In this document: positions 35,679 through 45,478 of the stretch, in pieces
How positions within the stretch are numbered: the stretch's first letter is position 1
How the letters are laid out: each line of letters begins with the position of its first letter
Origin: Pseudoalteromonas luteoviolacea
Lineage (GTDB): Bacteria > Pseudomonadota > Gammaproteobacteria > Enterobacterales > Alteromonadaceae
Assembly: GCF_021654285.1 (NCBI RefSeq)
Contig: NZ_JAKFZS010000026.1
Span: forward strand, 1 to 64,000
Direction of reading: 5' to 3'
DNA length: 64,000 bases
Translations under genes and position numbers: made by a program
Notes under the pieces: model-generated
Told to the model about the DNA's origin: nothing
The model's database searches: none
The model's input: only the letters and a program-made list of their open reading frames with translations

Positions 35679-35894
35679 CTAAATTTGATGCTTTGCATGG
35701 TATATAGCTACGCCACCTGCAACACCAATAGCGACACCCGCACCAATAGGGATCCCAATATAAGCGAGTAAACCAAATGGCATCCCTATCGCCAATCCAA
35801 TAATGCATCCAATACTGCTACCTAAAGCGACGCCCTTGCCAATATAATATGCCTGGGTATGTTTAGTTCGCTCATTACCCGATTGTGCACTCAT
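35679..35894 (-). CDS. Glycine-rich small membrane protein
   Basis: Encodes 71 residues with a Gly-rich pair of transmembrane helices (GSSIGCIIGLAIGMPFGLL and GIPIGAGVAIGVAGGVAIY), a glycine-zipper-like pattern. Function unknown. The stop lies 38 bases before the start of the next small membrane protein on the same strand. Confidence 0.6.
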   Translation of the reverse strand: MSAQSGNERTKHTQAYYIGKGVALGSSIGCIIGLAIGMPFGLLAYIGIPIGAGVAIGVAGGVAIYHAKHQI

Positions 35895-36047
35895 GAGAAA
35901 ATCCTAATTAAGTGTTACTGATTGGCTACACTGTATTGTCACCATATTTAGTGCAATGTTGTCAACGAGGTTTAAAGCACAGCTTTAAATCAAAGTAACA
36001 AATAGATATAGTAAATAGTTCGATGAATATTACATGAAAAAAAGTTA

Positions 36048-36458
36048 CTACTTTTTCTTCTGGTTCAACAATGTATGTTTAATAAACACACCAAACCCAA
36101 TACCAAGTGTATATGCTGCCAGATCGCTCACTTTAAAACCAAATCCAAACACCAAGGCGCCAAGTTTGGTATGCCTTATTGTGTTTAACCAGTCACCTTG
36201 ATAAAGCTGAGAGAACTCAATCGAATAAGCAAACAATAATGCGATCATAGCTAACTGCACTGTCGTAAACTTAGGCTTTAATGAGCATATTAACCAAAAC
36301 ACCATTAGCGCCCACAAAAAATCCCCAAGGTAAAGATGGACCCACTGAGGAAAATCCACCATGCTCGATCTGGTTACAAGCCCAAGTGACATAGTTAATA
36401 TAGTTAAAACTAAATAAAGCCCATGCAACTTAACTTTTTGCGCTGTTTTAAACTCCAT
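36048..36458 (-). CDS. DUF2809-family membrane protein
   Basis: Encodes 136 residues with four likely transmembrane helices. DUF2809 marks are visible: LGLVTRSS, YLGDFLWALMVFW, SIEFSQLYQGDWLNTIRHTK and LGALVFGFGFKVSDLAAYTL. The family is of unknown function and sits in the inner membrane. It is a single gene. Confidence 0.85.
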   Translation of the reverse strand: MEFKTAQKVKLHGLYLVLTILTMSLGLVTRSSMVDFPQWVHLYLGDFLWALMVFWLICSLKPKFTTVQLAMIALLFAYSIEFSQLYQGDWLNTIRHTKLGALVFGFGFKVSDLAAYTLGIGFGVFIKHTLLNQKKK

Positions 36459-36549
36459 TTTTTATTTAATCCCCTGATTTCTATACTGCTAATTCAGATT
36501 CCAGGACATGATTATACCACTATCAATTTCACAAGGCGCACCATAAAAA

Positions 36550-37421
36550 TCACGGTTCGGAGTGTTTAACTAACCAATCTAAACATATTTGCCAAAGCAC
36601 TTCTGATCTACGGCTGAAAAACTTCATATGGCCAATTTCTTTCAAACCAAACTCTTTGGGGTTTAAAGTTAAAGTTTCTGCTTTCATGTTAGGACTCACA
36701 GACATCATGTCCCGCACATTTTTATCATTTGCAATAAAATCATCCACGGCATTCACCCACAAAGCGGGCAACGTCAGCTCTGAAAAGTAGTGCTTGTCTA
36801 TGGTTTTACCAAATGCGGTTTTCACATAGCCTTTTCCGTTACACCAAGCACGCCACTGTTTTGATACAGCTGAAGGCAACGCCTCTCCCATGCCAAACCA
36901 TTGAGACTTTGTATGACCAAAAAGTAAATTAGAAAACGGAATAAACACGTTCATAAAAAATGTGACTTAACTTGATCCCGCAACTTCATATTAAGCAACC
37001 GACCCGATGAGCTCGCAACATTAAACATTGATTTAAGCTTCAATGCGTTAGATGCCAAACCAATTAACTGTCCACCGGCACTGTGGCCAATTAAATGATA
37101 ATTGGAGTCGGGAAATTCAGATATCAGCGCGGCAATGGCGGCTTGCTGATCCAGCTGACCCCAACTTTGTAATGTCGCGTCATGGTCACTGACATCGCCT
37201 TGTAAAGATTGCCCAATTCCACGGTTATCATAGGTTAAAACGCCATAGCCATTGGCAGCCAAAAATTCTGCAAATGCGGTATAAAACTGTCGCTTTATTC
37301 CAGTAGCAGGACCAATTAGAGCGGCTCCTCTCAATGTACCTTTGGGTAAAAACACAGTTGCGGAAAGTCGGTATTTATCCTCACAGTGTACTGTGATTTC
37401 TCGACATACAATATATGGCAT
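36550..37421 (-). pseudogene. Alpha/beta hydrolase gene split by a frameshift
   Basis: The first part (36951-37421, start MPYIVCREITV) has VLTYDNRGIGQS and the nucleophile motif GHSAGGQ; the second part (36550-36954, VFIPFSNLLFGHTKSQWFG) supplies Asp in NAVDDF and His in EIGHMKFF. The break is in a run of six A (36955-36960); one extra A would join them into about 290 residues. The stop of the first part overlaps the ATG of the second, so coupled translation is possible. It may be a real break or an assembly error. Confidence 0.75.
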
Positions 37422-37605
37422 AGTTGCAATAAATGAAGGGATATATGCTTATAGCTTACAACTGGTATAACCAGCTGGCAAGCTACGAAGATCCAAATTA
37501 GAGTTTCAACTCTAGAATGTAAGGTTAATAAGATACTAACATGAAAATAGGTATTTTTTTAAAAGACTGACAATCGTTTGAGTAAGCATAAAAGTCCACT
37601 CTCGG

Positions 37606-37971
37606 TCAAACATGACGTGCGTGCTGCACACCATCCAACCGTTTACTCCAATTGCCATTGTGCTCAGCGTTACATGCCTCTTCGGTATCAAATAAAATGC
37701 GCTTTGTAACACCTTTAATCTTGATGTTGTGTTCTATTAACTTGCGCTCAATCGCCGACTTAAACCCTGCACCTTTATCGTCGCCCATTGCCAAGTTTAA
37801 GCTCTCTTGATTATCAAAAATACATACAACTGTTAAGCTGCCGGGAAAATTTTGATAATTAACCACATGCGTTAACCACTCAAACCCTTTATACACTTTC
37901 AAAGCATCCTCACACGCTTCTGTCAAAGCAGCAACAATGTCCTTTTCTAATTTTTTATCTGATTTGCGCAT
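37606..37971 (-). CDS. Conserved small hypothetical protein
   Basis: Encodes 121 residues: KKLEKDIVAALTEACEDALK, then GFEWLTHVVNYQNFPGSLTV and a C-terminus with NWSKRLDGVQ. Similar proteins in Alteromonadales and Vibrio are often labelled Fis-family, but I see no Fis helix-turn-helix. No function can be assigned. Confidence 0.65.
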   Translation of the reverse strand: MRKSDKKLEKDIVAALTEACEDALKVYKGFEWLTHVVNYQNFPGSLTVVCIFDNQESLNLAMGDDKGAGFKSAIERKLIEHNIKIKGVTKRILFDTEEACNAEHNGNWSKRLDGVQHARHV

Positions 37972-38400
37972 AATCTTGGATCAACCTCTAAAACACAGCC
38001 GAAGCATTAAACACTATGGAGGCTAATTATCGAACTGATATAAAACAAACTGGCGACATCTTAGCGCCGTTTAATCTGAATGTTAAGTGCTTCCTCTCTC
38101 ACCCAGCTATGCAAGCCCTCCTTATAACATGCTCAATTTTTCAACTTCTTTATAAATAGATGCAAGATTGCTATTTCTCAGTTAAATCAGAAGTCACACA
38201 TTTGTCATAGCAGCAACAAAATAAAGCCCAATCATTTAGGCAAATATTCTCAAGCACGAATGCTCTATTATCATCAATCCCGGCTTTTGATAAATATCAT
38301 CTACAAATACCACCCCACACAATTAACAAACACTTAATAAAACATAAACCCAATTAAAACATTCCGTGGGTACTATTTTTCCGTCAACAGGCGATAAATC
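37972..38400. other. Intergenic region
   Basis: About 430 bases between a leftward gene and a rightward gene, so it holds two divergent promoters. I found no repeat, hairpin or small gene that I could defend. Confidence 0.35.
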
Positions 38401-38432
38401 ATAAACTCACTAAATTTAATAAGGATAAAAAA

Positions 38433-38909
38433 ATGAAAAAATTACTTGCTGCACTTGCCCTAACGGCTCTATCTACCTCAGCAATGGCAACAACTGCGAC
38501 AATTTACTCGTATGACCAAGTATTAAACGCACCTGAAGTTGCAGACCCTACTATATACGCACATGTTGATGTGGTTAAAATGGTGGCAGTTTCTGACTTC
38601 GATTTTGATAACAATAATGCGTTATTAATCCCTGGTGTACAGTATGATGAGCACGGCTTCATTTATTATACAGGCGAAGGAAGTCAACCTCGTGAAGTTT
38701 TATCTGGTGAAGTTGTACTTAATCTAGAGTGTAACTTTAGTAAAGAACCTGAGCGTGCTGGCTTTAAAGGTATGGCATCTATTGCTATTACATTAGAGCC
38801 TGGTGCTGAATATGAGCTTTATGCTGTGCATGATTCAAAAGCAATGGGATGGTTTGGCGCGCCAAAAACAAACTTTTACCGCTGTGTACCGGGTATTAGA
38901 AAGCGCTAA
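38433..38909 (+). CDS. Secreted protein of unknown function
   Basis: Encodes 158 residues: a signal peptide (MKKLLAALALTALSTSAMA) and a beta-rich body with a Cys pair (NLECNF and YRCVPG) that probably forms a disulfide. The start is preceded by AAGGATAAAAAA. No family recognised. It is a lone gene closed by a hairpin. Confidence 0.65.
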   Translation: MKKLLAALALTALSTSAMATTATIYSYDQVLNAPEVADPTIYAHVDVVKMVAVSDFDFDNNNALLIPGVQYDEHGFIYYTGEGSQPREVLSGEVVLNLECNFSKEPERAGFKGMASIAITLEPGAEYELYAVHDSKAMGWFGAPKTNFYRCVPGIRKR

Positions 38910-38943
38910 TTTCACATAAGCCCTGTTGAATAAACTATGAATA

Positions 38944-38973
38944 AAAGGGAAAGTAATTATTTTCTTTCCCTTT
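38944..38973 (+). terminator. Hairpin after the secreted protein gene
   Basis: A perfect 10-bp stem (AAAGGGAAAG/CTTTCCCTTT) with a 10-base loop, 34 bases after the stop codon. The T-run is only the end of the stem. Confidence 0.6.
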
Positions 38974-39165
38974 ACCAAGCAGGTGCAGTGACCTAAATAA
39001 ACGACTCAAAACCATCAATATAAGATGGAAAGTAAAATCGACTGGTTATTATTTATACGACTAGTTAAATAGACTACTCAGCCTACCCGCTAAAAATATG
39101 CGTTGTCAGTATGCTCCGACTTTAAAGTGTTCAAGGAGCACACTGTGAAATAAACAAACCGATAT

Positions 39166-40307
39166 TTACAACTTTGCTTTTAGCTCTTTAATTTTTGCAG
39201 CAAACTTATCAGTCTCACCATAACCGGTTTCTTGTGAAAGTGTATAAGCTTGCTCATATACTTTTATGGCTTCTTTCACTTTTTTATTTTTTTCTAGCGC
39301 TTCAGCTAACCATACATAATTTTGTGGGTATTTATTCATGATATAAGCTTCAGCATTACGCCTAAACACCGTGACAGCACCTGTATAGTTTTCTTGCTTC
39401 ATCAGCTCTAGGGCCAAAGGCACATATATTTCTTGAGGCTGCTTCGCTGCTTGACCGTATTTTTTCATAATGCCAGCTTCATGGGCTAAGAACTTCTCAC
39501 TGCTAAAGTCATCCATAATCGCCTGAGGAAGTCTCATATCTGAAAAGATAAATTTAAGCGCAAAATAGTTGTTAAGCAACGGTGCCGACATATGCCCTTC
39601 ATCATCAAACTCTTCATGCTTCCAACGAACACCTTTGGGTGTTGTAGTTTCAAGCTCTTTGACAAATCGCTTCAACGAATGACGATTACCATCTTCTTTT
39701 CCAACACCAAAGTACAATGCTTTATCTAACGTATCAGAAGCGCTTAAAAATGCTTTAAAGTCTTTCACTGGCTCTTCTTTATTCCACCAAAATGCGGGAC
39801 CCATCACTATGTAGGCATCAAATAAATCTGGCGACTCCATCAATTATAAGCGGCAAACAATCCGGCTAGGGAATGACCTTCTAACACACTAAAATCATTT
39901 GTTCTATATGTATTATTGATATAAGGAATGAGTTCTTTGCTCAAAAAATTTAAAAAAACCTTCGCTCCGCCACTCTCCTCAACACCAGCCATTTTGGTTG
40001 GGCTGAAATCCTTCATTCGGTTTTCACTTTTGATCCCAACAATAATACTGGGCGGCATGCTACCAACGCGTGTTAAAACATCAACACTCCCCACTACATG
40101 TTTCAAATTTTGAACACCGTCCAGTAGGTAGATCACGGGATAAGCGGCTTTTGAAGCGTCATACCCATCCGGCAGAGATACCACTATTGTTCTCTGCTCT
40201 TTTAGTATCTTTGATTCAAATTCAAAGCTTTTTGCAATACTGACTTGCGATTGTGCATGTACGCTAAACTGCAACAATAGCAAAAAGATAAGGGCCACTC
40301 TAATCAC
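39166..40307 (-). pseudogene. Secreted esterase (IroE/COG2819-type) gene split by a frameshift
   Basis: The first part (39840-40307) has a signal peptide, VSLPDGYD, YPVIYLLDGVQN and the nucleophile motif LEGHSLAGLFAAYN, then stops. The second part (39166-39843) continues MESPDLFDAYIVMGPAFWW with Asp in GKEDGN, His in DDEGHMSAP and a TPR-like tail. The expected join is ...AAYNLMESPD..., needing one extra T near 39841 (stop and ATG overlap as TGATG). Intact relatives are about 380 residues. It may be a recent break or an assembly error. Confidence 0.8.
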
Positions 40308-40711
40308 TCTATATATCTCCTTGATTTATTTTTATTATTCCACCGTACCAATAAAGCCAAGTTGATAAGCTACTTAGTCCATTTTCATAAGTCCCACTAC
40401 TCACTTTTTTGTATGAATCCAATAGAAAAACAATGAGCTTTAATTACAGTTACTTACTTCTTTGATTTATCAAGTTTAATGAATATTTGGAGTATAGAGT
40501 CTAACTGCATGATAAAGTTCATTAAAAAATACAACAAACTAAATTTCAATTCAAAAAGCATATCAGGGTTATTTTTTGCCAAATGAACTCGTAAAAAAAT
40601 TAAAGAAGAGGCACACTACAAACTATCCATAAAATGAAAATAAAATAGTGATGATTACCTGCATTTTGATGTATAAAATGCTGCGATAAGAATCAAAGTT
40701 CCGCTAAGTTA
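40308..40711. other. AT-rich intergenic region
   Basis: About 400 AT-rich bases between two leftward genes. It should contain the promoter of the esterase gene. Nothing else recognisable. Confidence 0.35.
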
Positions 40712-40740
40712 TCACGGAAAGTGACCTACCTTTTCCGTGA
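40712..40740 (-). terminator. Hairpin after the PD40 protein gene
   Basis: A 9-bp perfect stem (TCACGGAAA/TTTCCGTGA) with an 11-base loop, 17 bases after the stop of the gene at 40758. There is no T-run. Confidence 0.55.
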
Positions 40741-40757
40741 CCCTATATTTAGCTCTA

Positions 40758-41681
40758 TTACCGGTTAAAATAAGCCTCTTTCAACTCAGTGATAATTTGC
40801 GTACTGGCCCAATAAATATTTGATACATCATCTGGCTCGTTATATCTGGCAAAAAACAAATACTGACCATCTGGCGATACTCTTGCCACTGTTTCTGAGT
40901 AAGGTGTATTGATACTCGTACCTAAATTAATAGGTTTAGACCAACTACCATCAGCTTCTTTGAAGTAGACAAATAAGTCACTGTCTTTTCTCGCTTTATC
41001 GTCACGATGTCTCGCGTTAACCAGCAAGTAATCTTCATTAGGTGATATAAAACCATGTAAACCAAATTCAATGTCCATCGGCTTAGCCCTTAAAAACTGC
41101 CCATTTTCTTTTTTTGCGGTATACATTCTGCGCTCTGACATATTGGTAAAGATCATATCGCCATCAATGCCCTGATTAAAATCAGAGAGTCGTCCAGTGT
41201 TTAGTGATGATTCAAAACGCTTTGCTTCACTTAGCCCTCCATCTTCTCTGGTAACATACCAAATACCAGATTCATTAGAGCCAGGGCTTCTGCCGGTAAA
41301 GTACACTCGTTCTTCATTTAAACTTGCGTAAGGAACGAGCTCATATTCCATCTTTCCATCAGTAAAACTGGCTTCTTTGGGCTTTGTCCAGTACCCGTTC
41401 TCGATTTTTGAATACATGATTTTAGGGCTTGTATCCACTCCTGTAATCACATCTAACGCTGTAAAGTACATCTCTTTCAAATCTGGTGAAAAAGAGATAC
41501 CAAACTCATAACGCCCTTCAATTGACACCGTATTTGCTGCAAATACCTCCGGCGTTAACCCTGGTGTTTGTTGGCCGAACCAATCCCCTTTAAGCGCAGG
41601 AAATGATGCAGCTACACTCACATTGCACATCATTGTCGCAGCAACACATATCACTCTTGAGATGGATTTAATTTTATTCAT
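40758..41681 (-). CDS. Secreted PD40-repeat beta-propeller protein
   Basis: Encodes 307 residues with a signal peptide (ending NVSVAA) and PD40/TolB-type blades such as GISFSPDLKEMYFTA and ARVSPDGQYLFFARYN. It is a paralogue of the gene at 43743 (shared start FGQ-TPG-TPEVFA and shared end NLG--INTP-----VSPDG-YLFF-R). PD40 proteins of this size bind ligands or partners in the periplasm; no enzyme motif is seen. Confidence 0.8.
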   Translation of the reverse strand: MNKIKSISRVICVAATMMCNVSVAASFPALKGDWFGQQTPGLTPEVFAANTVSIEGRYEFGISFSPDLKEMYFTALDVITGVDTSPKIMYSKIENGYWTKPKEASFTDGKMEYELVPYASLNEERVYFTGRSPGSNESGIWYVTREDGGLSEAKRFESSLNTGRLSDFNQGIDGDMIFTNMSERRMYTAKKENGQFLRAKPMDIEFGLHGFISPNEDYLLVNARHRDDKARKDSDLFVYFKEADGSWSKPINLGTSINTPYSETVARVSPDGQYLFFARYNEPDDVSNIYWASTQIITELKEAYFNR

Positions 41682-41999
41682 GGTTTTATCCTTTACTTCT
41701 TGTCACTCGAAAATCAACTTAGGTTTCCAAGTTTGCTTTGTATATTGTTTTACCACTCTGATCAGTCCCACTCATGCAAGTGTTTACCTACAAACAAAGC
41801 AGATTTAATTTTTATTTATTATCAAGCAAGTAGCTTTCAATTCACTGAAGCCAATGTACCAACTTTAATCAGTATGTGGTGTAAACTAATGTAAAACGTG
41901 GAAGCGCTTTCACGATGAAAAGGGCATTAATCGATGGCTGGGTCGAGCCCGTCATTGCAGAAGAGGTATGAGACAAAGAGAGTATAAACAAATGTAAAA

Positions 42000-42034
42000 G
42001 TGGTAGACCTGTAACGTATCTACCACATAGTAAA
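42000..42034 (-). terminator. Terminator after the 42147 lipoprotein gene
   Basis: A perfect 8-bp stem (GTGGTAGA/TCTACCAC) with an 11-base loop, followed on the minus strand by TTTTACATTTGTTT. It lies inside a 92-codon minus-strand frame (41869-42147), which argues against that frame being a gene. Confidence 0.7.
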
Positions 42035-42146
42035 ACCAACTTATAAAGCCTAAGCCCTCTTTTTTTAAAATTAGATAAAACGATTTGTTGCCTTGACATT
42101 GGTTTATAAAGCTCTTTATAAAACACAATGGTTAAATAGCGGATCA

Positions 42147-42716
42147 TTAAACCTTGTTTAAAATACCCAACACACCAAAAAAAGCAGCAATAGGAACAAC
42201 TGTTGCGGCATCAATGGCAACGGCAACGGGCGTTACGACGATTTTACCCACTTTAGTAACCCCGCTTTCAGGCGTTTCAATGGCAACATAATGATCATCC
42301 GCTAAGGTTTGAAAAGGAAAGTTTCCTTCAACATCATAGCGCTTGCCTTCTAAATTAAACTCAAGTGCTACATTGCCATGCTGATCAAATGGGATGTTAT
42401 TTACCGCTAGCATTTTCTTATCTGCAACCCTATTGGACACTAATTTAAGTGTGCCGGTTATTTGGTTATTCGTGTCAATTTTGAAATCACTATACGTAGG
42501 AATGAATTCAATATGCCTGCTTACTTCTAATGAATTAGTCAGTAAGTCATTAGCATCAAAGACATAGCTGTATTTTGTGCCTGTAATTAGCAATAACTTT
42601 TTATCTTTAGCCGCATAAAAACCAGTAATTTTCTCTTGATAGCTGGGTGCCTGCCATAGCTGTGACGTACAGCCAGAGAAAATCACCATTACAAATATAA
42701 TAAAACTGAATTTCAT
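42147..42716 (-). CDS. Lipoprotein of unknown function
   Basis: Encodes 189 residues. The lipobox is FSGC (Cys15), followed by TSQLW. The body is beta-rich and ends in a hydrophobic, probably membrane-associated segment (PVAVAIDAATVVPIAAFFGV). No family recognised. It is preceded by an 80-base gap from RNase HI on the same strand. Confidence 0.65.
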   Translation of the reverse strand: MKFSFIIFVMVIFSGCTSQLWQAPSYQEKITGFYAAKDKKLLLITGTKYSYVFDANDLLTNSLEVSRHIEFIPTYSDFKIDTNNQITGTLKLVSNRVADKKMLAVNNIPFDQHGNVALEFNLEGKRYDVEGNFPFQTLADDHYVAIETPESGVTKVGKIVVTPVAVAIDAATVVPIAAFFGVLGILNKV

Positions 42717-42796
42717 TGTTCAACATCTCCCTATATTACTTTTATCCGAAAATAGATTGTTTTTATTTAAAGAAATCATTGTATTAAAGACTACGC

Positions 42797-43558
42797 CTAA
42801 CCAGCTCGCAAAGCCAATATAGCATCAATATTATCAACGTCTTCAAACTGACGTAGTATCTCGCATTGCCGCTCGATAGCTACGACCGACATCCTGTCAG
42901 CAAGTTCATTACCTTCTATGCCAACATGCCCGTTGACGTGATGGATCTTAACCTTACTCGCAATTTTTTGATAAATTTCAAAGGCCGGTTGAATAATATC
43001 TAAATTCTTGATCTCACCATCGGACTTGGTCCAACCTTTTTTTTGCCAACCAATGGCCCATTTAGTAATACAATCAATCGCATATTTAGAGTCACAAAAT
43101 ATTCCTACAGTGTGTCCTTGCTCTAGATAATCAAGCGCAACCTCCAGTGCTTGCTTTAACCCTCGTAATTCAGCCGTATTGTTTGTGCCAACAGGCTGAT
43201 AGAATCCATACCAAAGCTCAGATAATTGATTACTATGATAAATAGCAAGCCCAGTACCCGCTTCCCCTGGGTTCGGATCGCACGCACCATCAGTAAAAAT
43301 TTTAAATTCATATGGCATAGTATCGATTTGTGCTTGCGTCAACGGCGCTGGTTTTGGGGCTTTACCACCTTTACTTGCCGTACTTTTTTCACCTTGTAAA
43401 TTAGATTTTTTACCAAACGCGGCTTCAGCTTCTGCTAATGACGGAAAAGACTTAAATCGAGCTCCCGCAAAGCCATCAACCAAAGACTTGCATTGTGCCC
43501 ATGTCGAAAAAATCCCCGTTTCTCTGCCCTTCCAAACAACATAATATTTTTTAGCCAA
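42797..43558 (-). CDS. rnhA: Ribonuclease HI with N-terminal RNA/DNA-hybrid-binding domain
   Basis: Encodes 253 residues: an RHBD (residues 2-48, KKYYVVWKGRETGIFSTWAQ and AEAEAAFGKK), a linker, and a type 1 RNase H domain. The DEDD catalytic residues are Asp90 (FTDGACDPNPG), Glu130 (NTAELRGL), Asp156 (FCDSKYAID) and Asp221 (NELADRMS). It degrades the RNA strand of RNA-DNA hybrids. E. coli RnhA lacks the RHBD, so this is the longer, eukaryote-like architecture that is common in many bacteria, and may be a second RNase H. The gene symbol is by family. Confidence 0.9.
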   Translation of the reverse strand: MAKKYYVVWKGRETGIFSTWAQCKSLVDGFAGARFKSFPSLAEAEAAFGKKSNLQGEKSTASKGGKAPKPAPLTQAQIDTMPYEFKIFTDGACDPNPGEAGTGLAIYHSNQLSELWYGFYQPVGTNNTAELRGLKQALEVALDYLEQGHTVGIFCDSKYAIDCITKWAIGWQKKGWTKSDGEIKNLDIIQPAFEIYQKIASKVKIHHVNGHVGIEGNELADRMSVVAIERQCEILRQFEDVDNIDAILALRAG

Positions 43559-43690
43559 ACTTTTCTCCTAGCGCTCTTAAGGTGCAGGCTCCATTGTAGA
43601 GTATCTCAGCGAAAAAAAATTAATATATGCACGAGTAGATGAAAAAACAGCGAATACTTTAACTATCAGGACAACAATTGCACTAAAATG

Positions 43691-43719
43691 AATAAAGGCG
43701 CTCAATAGGCGCCTTTATT
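43691..43719 (-). terminator. Terminator of the second PD40 protein gene
   Basis: A perfect 11-bp stem (AATAAAGGCGC/GCGCCTTTATT) with a 7-base loop, followed on the minus strand by CATTTTAG, 24 bases after the stop codon of the gene at 43743. Confidence 0.8.
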
Positions 43720-43742
43720 CAACTAACAATATACTATGACTT

Positions 43743-44588
43743 TTAACGCTTGGGCCTGAGATCATCAATGACTTTGGCATCTACCCACATAATATCCGAA
43801 TCATCCTCGCTAAATTTCCTGTTGAAGAATAAGTATTTCCCATCAGGAGACACCACAGCGCCTGTATCTGGCCCAGGCGTATTGATTTTCTCTCCTAAGT
43901 TTATTGCATCGCTCCATATGCCGTTTTCTAATTGAAAACTCACATACAAGTCAGTCTTACCATAGCCGCCTGCTCTTTCACTGTCCCAAATGATATAGCT
44001 TTCATCTGGTGCTACAAATGGATGCGCAGTCCATTTTCCTGAGTTTATCTGCTTGCCAAAGGCTTTTGGTGCCTCACGTTTGCCATCAATCAAACGGGAA
44101 TATCTAATTGTGCCTTTAACCTCTCGCTCATCAAAAACATACATACCCTTGTCTGATACGCTGATCACCATAATAGGTATCGATTGAAATGCCTTGCCAA
44201 TACTTTTTGGTTCAGACCATTGATCACCTATGCGGTCACGATAGGTTCTACCTGAGTACATCTTCATACCATCAGCAGAAACAGCGCCGCCAACACCTGC
44301 CGGTAACTCTTTTTCATGCCATTTCCCATCAATCAGTTTAAACATCAATTGCGTACTGGTTCGAGCCTCACGATTGTTTCTTGTAAAGTAATATTCAGTC
44401 ATGTCTGGCGTAAATCTGCCAGTCCAATCTCGATGCTCTTTAGATACAATATCGGGTGCGAATACTTCTGGCGTCTCGCCAGGTGGTGTTTGCCCAAAAT
44501 AAGGGCCCGTAATATCTTTGGCAAATCCAGTAGCGCTAAATATTAAACCTGATAAAAATAGCGTGATCGAATGAGCGTAGAGCTTCAT
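43743..44588 (-). CDS. Secreted PD40-repeat beta-propeller protein (paralogue)
   Basis: Encodes 281 residues: a signal peptide (ending ATGFA) and a propeller-like body with GRFTPDMTEYYFTRN and GAVVSPDGKYLFFNRKF. It begins YFGQTPPGETPEVFAPDIVS, almost the same as the paralogue at 40758. The two genes lie 2 kb apart with RNase HI and a lipoprotein gene between, consistent with an old local duplication. Confidence 0.8.
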   Translation of the reverse strand: MKLYAHSITLFLSGLIFSATGFAKDITGPYFGQTPPGETPEVFAPDIVSKEHRDWTGRFTPDMTEYYFTRNNREARTSTQLMFKLIDGKWHEKELPAGVGGAVSADGMKMYSGRTYRDRIGDQWSEPKSIGKAFQSIPIMVISVSDKGMYVFDEREVKGTIRYSRLIDGKREAPKAFGKQINSGKWTAHPFVAPDESYIIWDSERAGGYGKTDLYVSFQLENGIWSDAINLGEKINTPGPDTGAVVSPDGKYLFFNRKFSEDDSDIMWVDAKVIDDLRPKR

Positions 44589-45285
44589 TGTTTTTTCCTT
44601 CTTATTGGCGCAATTCGTTATCTCATCGAGGCCAACTCGATTAAGCTAATTCAGGGTATGCACTTCAAAAAAGATTCGCCTTACGTCTTTATGATTTCTC
44701 ATTGAATTTTCCTGAAAGTCAGAATCGAACACACACAAAATAATAATAAGCTTTAGTATCAATTGGTTAATGATTTAGAACTGTAATGAGGTGGAAACTA
44801 GTATGTTGAATTTTAAAAGCTATTCATACAATTAGACGAGCTCTCTTAGGCCTAACTGGCTTAATTATCTGAGCTTCCTTCCAATAACTTTTGTTATCAA
44901 GTCTCCGTGTTTTCGCGAAAAGAAAACCGCTCAAATTAGCAGGATCCACCGCGATTAAACATGAAGCCAGTTAGTTCACTTATTGATTTTTATAAAAATC
45001 GCACCACACACGTAATCAATATGCTGAAGCACAGTGCTTAACTTGAGCAATCTGAATGTGTAACAGCACGACACATTATTAAAATAAAAAGTATAAAAAA
45101 CTGAACTTAGCAACCAATCCAAAACTTTATGCCGATAAAAAATTTATAAAACGCTTGTTTTCACCAAGTTTTATCCTATTTATTGAAGTAAACATAAAAT
45201 ATTTCATTTCATTATTTTTCAATAGCCAAATAACTCAATCGCATTATGATTAATGTGCAATTATTAAACAAAAAAGGAAATTACA
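44589..45285. other. Long intergenic region before a GG-leader peptide gene
   Basis: Nearly 700 bases without a supported gene. It holds the leftward promoter of the PD40 gene and the rightward promoter of the peptide gene. Near the peptide gene, GCATTATGATTAATGTGC forms a weak inverted repeat. I found no decayed gene here. Confidence 0.35.
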
Positions 45286-45459
45286 ATGAAACTATCACTT
45301 AATAAAAAAAGTATGAAAAGCCTTACTAAAACAAATAAAAACCTACCACAAGAGCTAACAGACAAAGTTGCTGGCGGTTTCAGAACGGATTGGAGAGACT
45401 GTACGGGTACAACTTATGGCTGCCACTCTTTTGGTACTTGCCACTCAAGGCTTTGTTAA
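45286..45459 (+). CDS. Double-glycine-leader Cys-rich peptide (putative RiPP/bacteriocin precursor)
   Basis: Encodes 57 residues, MKLSLNKKSMKSLTKTNKN followed by the leader end TDKVAGG (residues 25-31) and a 26-residue tail with four Cys at 39, 46, 52 and 57. The tail is rich in Thr, Gly, His and Arg. The ribosome-binding site AAAAAAGGAA lies 6 bases before ATG. The leader is nearly the same as those at 385 and 48758. Short, with only the leader conserved: typical of secreted toxin or signalling peptide precursors. No processing genes adjacent. Confidence 0.75.
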   Translation: MKLSLNKKSMKSLTKTNKNLPQELTDKVAGGFRTDWRDCTGTTYGCHSFGTCHSRLC

Positions 45460-45478
45460 TAAGTAATCAAAGATAAAA

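Noticed and set aside
41869..42147. 92-codon minus-strand frame overlapping the lipoprotein stop codon
   Set aside because: A terminator hairpin with a T-run (42000-42034) lies inside it, and the composition is not protein-like.
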